From NCBI GenBank assembly GCA_023052935.1, contig CM041292.1:143495143-143559142 (forward strand): a stretch of 64,000 nt of DNA. Reading direction: 5' to 3'. Both the position numbers and the translations under genes were made by a program. Below, piece after piece: positions 59,201 to 63,111 of the stretch. The DNA comes from Piezodorus guildinii (Eukaryota > Arthropoda > Insecta > Hemiptera > Pentatomidae). The notes beneath the pieces were generated by a model. The model did not search any database. It had not been told where the DNA came from and saw only the letters and a program-made list of their open reading frames with translations. Within the stretch, counting starts at the first letter, position 1. Each line of letters begins with the position of its first letter.

Positions 59201-62200
59201 GACCCAGGCGTAGTGGACCGGTATTTGTACCACCACCGAAGGTTCTAGACACGGCAGGTAAGGGGCCTTTCTAGGCACTTCGAGGACCATCCAGGTACTT
59301 CCAGTCTAGGCATGGTCCACCCGTCATTGCCCCGACCGTATGATGCTGTCTTGTAATGAATCCTGTGAATCTTTCTTCCCTTGTTTGTGTTAGATATTAC
59401 TGATTTTCTACTGTTTTATTCAGTTAAATTTATAAAAATATCAGTTAAGTATCACACTTTCCATGCTATTATGATTAAACTCAAAATAAGAACGAACATT
59501 CATGATGAACAAAGGAGTGGAAGGCCTTGTGTTATAACAAAATATTAGAGAAACTATTCATGAAGACCATCAATTGACAAAGGATGAAATGTCAGCAGTA
59601 TTACCACAAATGATCTCTGTTACACAAAACAATGACAGAAACGCTGGGATATTGAAAATCGTGCTTAAGATTTCTAACAAAAGAAATTACAAATCAGCAC
59701 AGTTTGATGGCACAAAAAAGTTCCTTGAGCGCTTAGAACGTGAGGATTTTCTGAGTTCTATTGTGTACTGTTAAAGTAACGTTAATGACTCACTATACTC
59801 CTGAAACTACAAGCCAGTCTTAAATGGTGGTGATACTCTTGTTCCTTATATGTAAAAATATCAAAAAGTCTATTTAGTACCTGAGAATCATGATGTCCAT
59901 GTTTTGGAACCAAAAAGGGTGCCTACAGCCACCAAGGCACTTTTAACTTGTTTGTTTGTGATGTGTTGAACTAAGGGTATTAGGGGCTTACTCTCCTGGC
60001 TTGGCCCCTTCACATTTTCAAGTTCCTGAAACTTATTCATTCATTCATTAGTTGGTTTGTTCATTCATTTTACATCATTTAATGCTGATCACATTTGTAG
60101 TTAATCAGACAATGCTTCAGTGGGAGTCCTAAATTTAGCCTGTACACTTTTGATAGGTTAGGAATTTTTAATCGGACTTGGGACTACCATTTATTAATTT
60201 GTTGGTGTTATGGTTCATTTAGAACCAAAACATCCATTATTTTGTAATCCCTCTCTATTCGTTGCTTTTGTGTGCTATCCTCCAATGGTAAGCTGTTAGA
60301 AGTCTTCTTCCACCTCATTTGGTCAGCTAGATGGAGGCATTCTAGAGTTTATATTATATTGGGTTGTTTCGCATGAAATGTCCGTTTTTATAGTTTCTGA
60401 AATACATAAAGGATTTTGAAGGTCTCTGTTGTTTTCTTCCGAATGTTTACATATTTAAAGTAAACAGTTACTAATCCTCTACCTTTTTATTATAAACATT
60501 AGCTTCCCAATCAATTACCCACTTTTTAGTATATCTCCAAATATGAGGTAAACATGGAAACACGCGATTTTCGAGTAATGTTTTTGTACGAGTTTAAACT
60601 CGGCCATTCAGCAGCTGAGGCCGCTCAGAATATTTGCAAGGCGTTGGGGGAAGGGAGTGTTAATGAATGGACCATTTGCCGTTGGTTTGCTAAGTTTTCA
60701 GCTGGGGATACCGACTTGGAAAACTTGCCCCGAGGAATACCTCCGTCCGTAATAGACAATGTCCTCAAACATACAGTAGAAGGAAACCCCTACCAAACAG
60801 TTAAAGGAGTCTCAGCACAACTAAATGCAAGTGCATCTACCATTTCCAGATATTTAAAGTGTATTGGGAAAGTAAAAAAGCTCGATACATGGGTACCTCA
60901 TGATCTCACTGAGCGGCAGCAAGACCCCATGTTTCAAAATATACCGTGCAAAAATTGAAAGAATTGGGCTACAAAGTTCTTCCGCACCCACCATATTCTC
61001 CCGACTTGCCTCCAACAGATTACCACCTGTTCAGGAATTTAGACAACTTCGTCAAAGGAAAACTTTTTGAAAATGATGATCAAGTGAAAAGTGGGTTTTC
61101 AGATTTTGTTCAACTTCAAAGCTCAGAGTTTTTCAGTTCGGGGATAAAAAAAGTTGGTGTCATGTTGGGAAAAATGTGTAGAAAAAGAAGGTAAATACTT
61201 CGAATAAAATTATCGTGTTTTCATATTGTATTTTTAATTAAAATCCTTTACCTTGAAAACGGATATTTCATGCGATAGTTTATAGTATTCTAGAGTTTTT
61301 ATGGAGGCATTCTACAATTTCTAAACTATGAGAAGGCGAAACAAGATGCCTTGGATTGGAGGAAGATGACTAAAGAGTTCTATGGTAAGGGCTTAAAAAA
61401 GAATTATGCCATGATTTATGATCTGCATATAACAGGAAGACATTTACAAGGGCAAATAATCAGCATATATAATTATAATATCTATTATTTTGTTTATATA
61501 CCAAAGATTGATTGCTTTCTCTTTATAGACCTGCCTCATGCATGCAGGTGTCTGTGTGTGTTAAAAGAAAAGAAAAAATCCAACAGTTTTATGAACTCTC
61601 ATATCACATGATGCATGTAGCTGACTGTTGTCATGTAAAAAAATGGGCCCCTTCTAACGGACCAAAATTGCTTTATTATTGCCAATTTCTGGTGCATTGC
61701 ATTAATTTGATTACAACCCCATTCGGCTTTGTTGGTTTCTCTAAAATTAAAGATTTAGTGTATCTAACCAAATGAAACCCATCAAACAGTAGCCATCACT
61801 TATTTTGATGATTGGAGGTTCTGAAAAATGTTGTACTGCTTCTCCTTTATTGAGCCATCGTCCAGAACGTCTACTGTTGTTTTACAGTATTCACATCTCA
61901 TTACAAGTAACAATTACAGACAAAAAGGGTCATTTTTTTTCAACAAAGAGGTGTAATAAAACAAACTTCATAACTTTTTCTTTTTGTGTCAGTCCTTATG
62001 TGGATCCCAACTTTCAAGCTGTTCGAATCGCCATGTGGTGGTCATCATTAGTCGATTTACTTAGGTTAAGTTCCCTGTAAGTTCTCAAAGAGTTTTTTTA
62101 GGGTTCATTAAAGACCCCAGAACATCATCATAACTAGAGGAAGTCCTTCCATGACCTTTGCCTCCAAGGCTGAAGTCTCCTCTCAAAAATTTTTTGAACC

Positions 62201-62987
62201 ACTGTTAAAGAGTGCACTCATTAATGCCCCTGACTTGATTGATGTTTATGGTCGTTTCTCACCCATTCTGGCCAAGTTTAAACTCGTTAAACAAAATTAT
62301 ATGATAATCATGCTTTGACATCTTAAATAATCGTAAATACTTGAATGATTTCAAAGCAGCAAAATGCTACATAAGTAAACAAATAATATCGTTTAGAAGA
62401 GGATTAATAAGTGTTGACATTCATACAAATGGATGATCCAGGACACATAAACAGTCTGTTATATAGAGTGGTATTTTGAAGAAAATTTAAAATCCATCAT
62501 TATTTTCTGAACAACCCAAAACATTTGTGGAAGAATTTAAAGACCAATTTTCTATTATATTTTTTCAAGTCTGTGGTGCCACTTTATTTTATTTATCAAT
62601 AGCATTCATAGAATACAATTATTTATTTTTAAAAATTTTGTTTAATAGAAACAACTGAAAGACCTTAATCACACAGAACAAACCCATAACAGTGTAACAC
62701 TACTTGAGGTTTGTTATATTTAGCCTATTATTTAATGTTTATCTTCTAATTCTAATTTTTTCAGAGGAGAAACCGTTCGAAGCGTGTTAGATGTGCTAAG
62801 AGTGTGTTCTGTGATGCCTAAAGTTCAAATGACTTTTTGTTCAAATGTGGATTTACCCGATGATAATAATATGATGGGAATAAATGTAATCCTTGGTGCA
62901 GCAGAAGGAGAAATCGTTACAGATCCTGATGTTCAGCGAGCTGCTCTTCATGTTATCATAACATGTGTTTGTGCTCCTATCTACAGG
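15546..62987 (+). CDS. DCAF1: DCAF1 (VprBP / mahjong), N-terminal half, 13 exons, partial
   Basis: Coding exons: 15546-15646, 15712-15862, 17472-17612, 17696-17823, 24946-25097, 27553-27669, 36147-36358, 51685-51852, 52955-53088, 55502-55640, 58284-58502, 58597-58763, 62765-62987. They join in frame to 684 codons with GT-AG borders throughout. The product follows the known DCAF1 family: [10 protein letters not shown] near residue 50, [60 protein letters not shown] and the final VILGAAEGE block. This is the armadillo-like half; the LisH and WD40 parts lie beyond 64000. DCAF1 is the substrate receptor of the CUL4-DDB1 ubiquitin ligase and a partner of Merlin and Lgl in the nucleus and cytoplasm. 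The start is the ATG giving [11 protein letters not shown], which aligns near the family N-terminus. The gene looks intact although its introns are full of transposons. Confidence 0.95.
15712..15862 (+). CDS. DCAF1: DCAF1 exon 2 (residues 34-84)
   Basis: Acceptor TTCAG at 15711, donor GTAAGG at 15863. It encodes the conserved [13 protein letters not shown] block. Confidence 0.92.
16084..16372 (+). mobile_element. tRNA-derived SINE, full copy
   Basis: 289 bp between perfect 14-bp direct repeats AATATTTCATGATC (16070-16083 and 16373-16386). The head has a tRNA-like A box (TGGCTAGCGTAACAGCC) and B box (GGGTTCAAACCCGC); the body contains GGTCCTAGGATTTTTTAATG; the tail is AAATAAATAAACAATAAAC. It sits in DCAF1 intron 2 in sense orientation and defines a family seen at several other places in the window. 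Confidence 0.92.
17472..17612 (+). CDS. DCAF1: DCAF1 exon 3 (residues 85-131)
   Basis: Acceptor TTTCAG, donor GTATAT. It encodes [20 protein letters not shown], one of the strongest family matches. Confidence 0.95.
17696..17823 (+). CDS. DCAF1: DCAF1 exon 4 (residues 132-174)
   Basis: Acceptor TGTAG, donor GTAATA, phase 2. It encodes [20 protein letters not shown]. The following 7.1-kb intron holds the BEL element and a mariner. Confidence 0.95.
17926..18485 (-). repeat. BEL/Pao 3' LTR
   Basis: 560 bp, TG...CA. It is close to 21841-22408 over most of its length, but 18196-18290 differs strongly from the matching part of the other LTR. Confidence 0.9.
18851..21229 (-). CDS. BEL/Pao gag-protease protein
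   Basis: 792 codons from ATG at 21229. The N-terminal half is a BEL-type gag (DUF1759-like): a coiled N-terminus, then [20 protein letters not shown] and [13 protein letters not shown] near residues 135-190. Three cysteine/histidine knuckles follow ([40 protein letters not shown], about 335-410). An aspartic protease of the DUF1758 type follows with [11 protein letters not shown] near 500 and FLLGADLF near 605. The frame ends in a low-complexity tail without reverse transcriptase motifs; autonomous relatives run on into YADD, RNase H and integrase. The frame is fully open, which suggests selection for a working gag-protease or a young age. Confidence 0.9.
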   Translation of the reverse strand: MPPKTDNSSDSKSDELKLEFLVDELNDLYEDIKNTSELGFVSTTDRSKRAIFKARFSRIDGTFDKFSQIFREIKTLATQIKGYDISTFAKMKNEAREAYYESLSYDVREEQISVKTDNASMGSNSAGSISVLRLPPINIPSFDGNISDWGPFKDTYLSLIHNNYLENVQKFHYLKSAVKGAAAQVIASIAISDAEYLHAWKTLSKRYDNKRTQATTFLMKILNFKSLQNQNLTSLETFSNEVLENITLFQNLKLEDPAGFILLTYGLTLLDGKSRDQFETKYASSTTLPTLYDFQDFIQELCIKLQTKNLTSNRSIDTVVPNPKPKYSPESRRVFISTSSDSTVECFLCHENHRIYECSQFRTLSQPKRYEKVMGLNRCFNCLSSGHSANRCPSHNRCRSCGKKHHTLLHFTPSNRLNEVNQENVATEQTSISRSSPIRQAKSYGPPDPTATASNLKDVVLSSAENNVTNVLLGTACARITDCQGNLHPIRIVIDSGSQRSFITTQCANRLGLPLIRNPHKITGFANSPIRGGEQQTKCVIYPSRLNQPLLETTAVLISSITDTLPTRCLSPKIKDIFNKYDLADPGFHEPGQVDFLLGADLFSQIITGETVLTSPGFPNGLMTVFGLVITGPISDTSTTTLSLFTKAKPNFDHHNCLYGSTSKLSKIGNVKQPFQTNLANANSRNHNLKSHCRKNAYMVRPLSKEGFGNTHDPPFITPLHLQFPERQYDEVVPHTQKSTHYEHRNQIYFSPKAPIRQDYKPEEFTEKPTDSTYSYHQNKRFYEIPQFMSKI
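21817..21834 (-). promoter_or_regulatory. Primer-binding site of the BEL element
   Basis: On the minus strand TGGAGGCACCGGCGAGAT starts six bases inside the 5' LTR. It would pair with a tRNA 3' end ending GCCTCCA; I cannot name the tRNA. Confidence 0.6.
21841..22408 (-). repeat. BEL/Pao 5' LTR
   Basis: 568 bp, TG...CA, the partner of 17926-18485, with several point differences near its 5' end plus the divergent inner block (about 22108-22210). Confidence 0.9.
22969..23864 (+). mobile_element. Mariner-like transposon with internal deletion
   Basis: 896 bp with terminal inverted repeats of about 28 bp (TTGGGTTGATGCAAAATTAA at the left, its complement at the right), flanked by TA on both sides (22967-22968 and 23865-23866). 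Full mariners are about 1.3 kb, so about 0.4 kb is missing. Good ends with a broken gene make it a possible non-autonomous copy. It lies in DCAF1 intron 4. Confidence 0.93.
23158..23762 (+). pseudogene. Mariner transposase, frameshifted and internally deleted
   Basis: The N-terminus ([16 protein letters not shown]) and the helix-turn-helix follow in another frame ([18 protein letters not shown]), so there is a frameshift near 23220. After AAELGTH the protein jumps to [13 protein letters not shown]; the missing middle carried the first catalytic aspartate. The second (LLHDNARPH) and third ([15 protein letters not shown]) aspartate motifs remain, with DD34D mariner spacing. The C-terminus is present. 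No active enzyme is possible. Confidence 0.92.
24130..24470 (-). pseudogene. LINE C-terminal fragment
   Basis: On the minus strand the reading [20 protein letters not shown] near 24280-24220 matches the GRP..W.D segment after the thumb/RNase region of RTE- and R1-type LINEs, followed by a broken continuation. No other domain is left. In DCAF1 intron 4. Confidence 0.5.
24946..25097 (+). CDS. DCAF1: DCAF1 exon 5 (residues 174-225)
   Basis: Acceptor TTCCAG, donor GTAGGT, phase 1. It encodes [20 protein letters not shown], matching the end of the conserved first helical block; the rest is variable. Confidence 0.92.
25800..26845. repeat. Cluster of inverted SINE-derived units
   Basis: Pieces of the SINE family recur in alternating orientation. 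Minus-strand heads (GGGTTTGAACCCACAACTTTGGC and variants) lie at about 25820, 26095 and 26325. Plus-strand bodies (GATGGCCCTAGGATTTTT...) lie at about 25920, 26190, 26440 and 26640, the last running to a full SINE tail at 26840. Unit spacing is about 230-280 bp. It looks like an expanded, degenerate array built from one inverted SINE pair, in DCAF1 intron 5. Confidence 0.7.
26846..27552. other. Rest of DCAF1 intron 5
   Basis: No gene. A block at about 27130-27345 (GGGGCAGCAGACCC..., then GAGCCCAAGACCCTTCATGGGTTGTAGAGG) is more GC-rich and resembles a LINE 3' untranslated end, but I cannot assign it. Confidence 0.3.
27553..27669 (+). CDS. DCAF1: DCAF1 exon 6 (residues 225-264)
   Basis: Acceptor TTCATAG, donor GTATTA, phase 1 on both sides. 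It is a serine- and lysine-rich variable linker, poorly conserved in the family. It is accepted because phase and splice sites fit and it keeps the frame. Confidence 0.75.
28020..28460 (-). pseudogene. LINE reverse transcriptase fragment
   Basis: On the minus strand, frames read [34 protein letters not shown], then a block with LFSPLC and a YMQMIWLC stretch where YADDLALS is expected. This order (helix, V..G, G.LSPL, YADD) is the palm of a LINE reverse transcriptase. Stops are frequent. In DCAF1 intron 6, just left of a larger LINE. Confidence 0.55.
28963..30022 (+). pseudogene. LINE ORF1 protein, broken
   Basis: The first frame (28963-29259) starts [20 protein letters not shown] and is a lysine/glutamate-rich coiled coil (about residues 10-65) followed by [13 protein letters not shown], an RRM-like start as in L1-type ORF1 proteins. 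A stop interrupts; the next frame (29342-30022) continues with [20 protein letters not shown] and ends in a glutamine-rich tail. ORF1 proteins bind LINE RNA; here the role is inferred from position and fold features. Confidence 0.55.
30438..30680 (+). mobile_element. SINE copy nested in the LINE
   Basis: 243 bp between AATATGCTTAAA repeats (30426-30437 and 30681-30692). The body matches the SINE at 16084 (TTAAGATTTTTTAATGGGAG, CCTCCTTCGAAAGGGACGT); the head is degenerate and lacks a clean B box. Confidence 0.85.
31324..31362 (-). ncRNA. Hammerhead-ribozyme-like motif, left arm of element 1
   Basis: Exact mirror of 31406-31444 on the minus strand, because the palindrome is perfect. Confidence 0.6.
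31406..31444 (+). ncRNA. Hammerhead-ribozyme-like motif, right arm of element 1
   Basis: GCC (31406-31408), core CTGATGA (31409-31415), an extra T, stem II GACCC/GGGTC, GAAA (31434-31437), ACGT (31437-31440), T, then GGC (31442-31444) able to pair with GCC. All core bases of a hammerhead are present apart from the inserted T before stem II. The mirror copy lies at 31324-31362 on the minus strand. Confidence 0.6.
32768..35697 (+). pseudogene. LINE ORF2: AP-endonuclease and reverse transcriptase, broken
   Basis: Frames in order: endonuclease part with [19 protein letters not shown] (about 32850-32905) and later [15 protein letters not shown]; a basic linker (33297-33836); reverse transcriptase with [33 protein letters not shown] (34340-34410) and [12 protein letters not shown] (34487-34498 for FADD); a thumb region ([10 protein letters not shown]); and a C-terminal cysteine motif (CTVCNLQ...HLLIECPMY, 35480-35535). 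At least five frameshifts or stops occur (near 33300, 33836, 33925, 34410 and 34970). The endonuclease N-terminus is missing. Gene order is that of an APE-type LINE. Confidence 0.8.
36147..36358 (+). CDS. DCAF1: DCAF1 exon 7 (residues 264-334)
   Basis: Acceptor TTCTAG at 36141-36146, donor GTTTTC (weak). It encodes [15 protein letters not shown] and [12 protein letters not shown], close to the family. Only 38 nt separate it from a LINE insertion upstream. Confidence 0.93.
36359..38060. other. Left part of DCAF1 intron 7
   Basis: About 1.7 kb of AT-rich sequence in which I see no gene or clear element. A block near 37975-38060 (TTTTCAAGATACATAGAACCCGAATAA) recurs in altered form at about 39485-39530. 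Confidence 0.35.
38714..38753 (-). ncRNA. Hammerhead-ribozyme-like motif, left arm of element 2
   Basis: Exact mirror of 38809-38848 on the minus strand. Confidence 0.62.
38809..38848 (+). ncRNA. Hammerhead-ribozyme-like motif, right arm of element 2
   Basis: GCC (38809-38811), CTGATGA (38812-38818), an extra T, stem II GGCTC/GAGCC with loop ACAAGCTT, GAAA (38838-38841), ACGT (38841-38844), T, GGC (38846-38848). Stem II differs from element 1 but still pairs fully, so it covaries. Confidence 0.62.
38912..40019. other. DCAF1 intron 7, no clear gene
   Basis: AT-rich. At about 39613-39690 the text TATATATAAAAATCTCGTGTCACG followed by a phrase near GAAATTACTGAGTTGGC.TTGATCAAAC resembles the end of a common arthropod repeat (possibly Helitron-type), but no second end was found. 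A(n) run at 39928-39942. Confidence 0.3.
40020..40255 (-). repeat. Dispersed repeat paired with family A
   Basis: Matches 11738-12050 in reverse. It includes a tandem duplication of about 24 bp (TTGTTGAATAATTTCGATGT twice, 40028-40077). Confidence 0.5.
40278..41190 (-). repeat. Family A repeat, copy 2
   Basis: Reverse-oriented match to 9571-10490 through nearly its whole length, including the CTTTCACTTACTATATATAG end at 40280 and the AAGTGAAAGTCGTATGTTGC.CCCACCAGATTTT end near 41115-41150. Non-coding. Confidence 0.65.
41489..41585 (-). repeat. SINE fragment (tail half)
   Basis: Reverse complement of the SINE tail: ATGGTCATATAGTATAGTCG, then GTGGGTATCCTAAATTTTA, and TAGGTTTAATTAGGATAGGAT. 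The head is missing. Confidence 0.65.
41750..43459 (-). CDS. RTE reverse transcriptase part
   Basis: 569 codons (first ATG at 43459). Motifs: [85 protein letters not shown] and the catalytic [10 protein letters not shown] (YADD at 42532-42521, residue ~310), then [11 protein letters not shown] and a C-terminus with [12 protein letters not shown] and [10 protein letters not shown]. All catalytic aspartates are present. In intact relatives it is fused to the endonuclease; here the frame is shifted relative to it. Expressed alone it would lack the endonuclease. Confidence 0.92.
   Translation of the reverse strand: MYKGINKSRKRFEPLLNGVKDANNNIIADPTEILNKFKQHFDGILNTENNNQSPPSEYQSAEPWIDAPSKEEVEMAIGKLKRYKAAGNDNITSELIKACGEAGVSKIHFLVKKIWETEKMPEEWKESILIPIHKKGPRSDCNNYRGISLLTVCYKIFSSILTSRITEYAEEIIGDYQCGFRRNRSTIDQIFSLRQILEKKLEYNGVVHQLYIDFKKAYDSIDRQKLYNIMIEQGIPKKLVNLVEMCLSETFHKVRIGHNYSERFEVRSGLKQGDSLSPVLFNIALEYVIEKVMCTEKGLNMGDKIPVLGYADDLVLLGEDTETIQLNTSVLIKTGKQIGLELNTDKTKYMISCRNGGDLDDINISFINIEHVEKFKYLGSMITRKNEIQEKIKSWLKVGNACYYSVAKLLSSRLLSKNLKVRIYKTIILPTVLYGCETWPLTSKDEQRLKVFENKVLRKIFGPKRDEATGEFRRLHNAELRSFYPVNIIELIASRRLKWARKVVGLSEERIPRKLVFAEPTGRRPKGRPKRRWEDCIKADLGGLGLTGEHWTSMCRRSLVVSASNLRVR
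43465..44721 (-). CDS. RTE AP-endonuclease part
   Basis: 418 codons from ATG at 44721. It is the type often labelled 'craniofacial development protein 2-like' in insect gene sets. Motifs: [27 protein letters not shown] (metal-binding glutamate), [23 protein letters not shown] (catalytic D..N), [13 protein letters not shown] and [15 protein letters not shown] (catalytic SDH). This is a complete APE-type endonuclease that nicks target DNA for target-primed reverse transcription. It ends in a stop at the frame change just before the reverse transcriptase. Confidence 0.92.
   Translation of the reverse strand: MGSVPWLADAFGTASEESRRKMKSRDLTIGTWNVRSLNTAGGLKSVANEVKGYHLDIVALQEVRWPGEGSLTEGKYTIWYGGSVNYCLGTGFLIRNRFLSALRDVQFFSERISVAIFQGRWSKIAFINIHSPTEDSDDEVKCKFYDKLESVYDKLPRNYIKIILGDANAKVGREEVYRPTIGKESLHEYSNDNGTRLINFAISKNLIIKSTTFKHKDIHKYTWTSPDGQTRNQIDHVLVQNRWQTSIINVRSYRGAECGSDHELVIAKLRQKLNAKKRTSNYIHPENFDVVKLNNPEIRKQFAIEVKNRFDALESSDEEHEDVNKLWEGIRDNIKEVGNLCLGKIENKKNKPWFDRDCQNMCEKRKTAKLNSLNNPSDNNVAYFRLVKNETSKFLKNKKREYLKGKIIEIENTEAKIT
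44760..45835. other. DCAF1 intron 7, no gene seen
   Basis: AT-rich intronic sequence with a small (AAG)n run at 45248-45263. Nothing recognised. Confidence 0.4.
45836..46180 (-). pseudogene. Mariner-like transposase relic
   Basis: On the minus strand: [18 protein letters not shown] text near 46070, then [17 protein letters not shown] (about 46005-45955), a signature between the first catalytic D and the next block of mariner transposases, then a jump to [17 protein letters not shown] near the transposase C-terminus (45890-45840). The middle is lost. No terminal repeats found. Confidence 0.65.
46330..51288. other. Long unique-looking stretch of DCAF1 intron 7
   Basis: Nearly 5 kb without a protein match. 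It holds scattered A/T runs (47652-47667, 49410-49420), a short (TG)n at 48775-48782, and a 16-bp palindrome GACTGCTGCAGCAGTC around 49029-49044. No gene is supported. Confidence 0.35.
51289..51378 (+). ncRNA. Candidate hairpin, microRNA-precursor size
   Basis: GTCTATCAGCT at the left and AGCTTGATAGAC at the right pair with one bulge; further in, AAACAG pairs with CTGTTT and AGGA with TCCT. This gives a ~90-nt imperfect hairpin with a ~20-nt loop, in sense orientation within intron 7 and about 300 nt before exon 8. I recognise no known microRNA; it could also be a tiny inverted-repeat transposon remnant. Confidence 0.35.
51685..51852 (+). CDS. DCAF1: DCAF1 exon 8 (residues 335-390)
   Basis: Acceptor TTTATAG, donor GTGAGT, phase 0. 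It encodes [19 protein letters not shown], continuing exon 7 exactly where the family sequence continues, across a 15.3-kb intron. Confidence 0.95.
52955..53088 (+). CDS. DCAF1: DCAF1 exon 9 (residues 391-435)
   Basis: Acceptor GTTTAG, donor GTAATT, phase 2. It encodes [20 protein letters not shown] and DAMERVC. Confidence 0.95.
53153..53238. repeat. (TA)n microsatellite
   Basis: About 43 uninterrupted TA units, 65 nt after exon 9 of DCAF1. Likely length-polymorphic. Confidence 0.98.
53241..54130 (-). pseudogene. Mariner-superfamily transposase relic
   Basis: On the minus strand: [11 protein letters not shown] (about 53920-53885, second catalytic D), [14 protein letters not shown] (53860-53820), [12 protein letters not shown] (third D) and a C-terminal part ([19 protein letters not shown]...). 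The N-terminal part is not recognisable. One end, AAGGCATGTTTTTTGAGTAA at 53240, resembles a terminal repeat of this transposon type, and it abuts the TA microsatellite. DCAF1 intron 9. Confidence 0.65.
54755..54930 (-). repeat. SINE fragment with G-rich interruption
   Basis: Reverse complement of the SINE: TTTTGCCTATCCAGG at the left and TTAAAAAATCCTAGGACCAT at the right. The middle is replaced by a purine-rich G tract (54802-54832). Confidence 0.7.
55502..55640 (+). CDS. DCAF1: DCAF1 exon 10 (residues 435-481)
   Basis: Acceptor TTAAG, donor GTTTGT. It encodes [20 protein letters not shown], the most conserved stretch seen. Confidence 0.95.
56452..58059 (-). mobile_element. LINE insertion keeping only ORF1, with 11-bp target duplication
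   Basis: A minus-strand insertion in DCAF1 intron 10 between AGTTCCTTTTA copies (56441-56451 and 58060-58070). The 3' end is an (AAAT)n-like tail next to the left repeat. The 5' leader and ORF1 are present, but ORF2 (endonuclease, reverse transcriptase) is missing, so there is a large internal deletion near 56580-56640. Confidence 0.75.
56636..57860 (-). pseudogene. LINE ORF1 gag-like protein, interrupted
   Basis: The longest intact part is 57753-57355 ([20 protein letters not shown]..., with an RRM-like fold text [20 protein letters not shown] and [18 protein letters not shown]). After a stop it continues with a zinc knuckle ([18 protein letters not shown], about 57195-57140) and an asparagine/proline-rich tail to [11 protein letters not shown]. 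This layout (RRM-like part, then CCHC knuckle) is that of ORF1 in jockey/I-type LINEs, an RNA-binding chaperone. At least three stops occur. Confidence 0.7.
58284..58502 (+). CDS. DCAF1: DCAF1 exon 11 (residues 482-554)
   Basis: Acceptor CCCTAG, donor GTCAGG, phase 0. It encodes ISTLPLL, an acidic stretch ([10 protein letters not shown]), then [20 protein letters not shown]. Confidence 0.95.
58597..58763 (+). CDS. DCAF1: DCAF1 exon 12 (residues 555-610)
   Basis: Acceptor TTTTAG, donor GTGAGT, phase 2, after a 94-nt intron. It encodes [20 protein letters not shown]. Confidence 0.95.
58839..59400 (-). repeat. Possible solo LTR
   Basis: Begins TGTTACGGGCTATGAGG in DCAF1 intron 12 and contains a GC-richer block at 59150-59340 unlike the surrounding intron, with TTTATT (a reverse polyadenylation signal) near 58910. 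The right border and target duplication were not found. Confidence 0.3.
59485..59830 (+). pseudogene. Mariner transposase relic
   Basis: Plus-strand text: [17 protein letters not shown] (59490-59540), a helix-turn-helix region, GYRK-like segment, then [15 protein letters not shown] (59730-59765) and [12 protein letters not shown] near 59790-59815. The order follows the mariner N-terminal half to the first catalytic D region, heavily decayed. Confidence 0.65.
60030..60195 (-). repeat. SINE fragment, reverse
   Basis: Reverse complement of the SINE tail and mid body: TTAATCAGACAATGCTTCAG, GGGAGTCCTAAATTTAGCCT and CGGACTTGGGACTACC. The head is missing. Confidence 0.6.
60359..61285 (+). mobile_element. 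Second mariner-like transposon, internally deleted
   Basis: About 0.93 kb. The left terminal repeat TTGGGTTGTTTCGCATGAAA (60359) and a right end near 61258-61285 share TTTCATGCGA/CCGTTTT in inverted orientation; the outermost bases of the right end have changed. TA precedes the left end. A different lineage from the element at 22969. DCAF1 intron 12. Confidence 0.8.
60554..61194 (+). pseudogene. Mariner transposase with central deletion
   Basis: The N-terminal frame (60554-60958) starts [20 protein letters not shown] and carries the helix-turn-helix ([12 protein letters not shown]) and second DNA-binding helix set ([13 protein letters not shown]) up to [10 protein letters not shown]. The C-terminal frame (60946-61194) resumes at [20 protein letters not shown], the third-aspartate motif, and ends normally. 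The middle with the first two catalytic aspartates is deleted and the frame shifted at the junction near 60925. Confidence 0.9.
62105..62285 (-). pseudogene. Mariner transposase N-terminal relic
   Basis: On the minus strand: [20 protein letters not shown], then WFKKF and [16 protein letters not shown]. It resembles the helix-turn-helix of the mariner at 22969 ([20 protein letters not shown]). Frameshifted and short. Confidence 0.55.
62765..62987 (+). CDS. DCAF1: DCAF1 exon 13 (residues 610-684)
   Basis: Acceptor TTTCAG, donor GTATAT after TACAGG, phase 0. It encodes [19 protein letters not shown] and [20 protein letters not shown]. The gene continues to the right. Confidence 0.92.
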
Positions 62988-63111
62988 GTATATAAGTTAT
63001 TTCTTTTTACTTTTCTAGTAGTACTACTATCCTTATTGTAATATTGAGAAAGTATCTGATTGCATAAATATGATCCCGAAAATTGTATAATTGTGAAACA
63101 TTTTAGAAGTT

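Noticed and set aside
61805..62080. Open frame with ...[22 protein letters not shown] preceded by CAG, considered as a DCAF1 exon
   Set aside because: Exon 12 joins exon 13 in phase and matches the family directly; adding this piece would insert non-homologous residues. It has no usable donor in frame.
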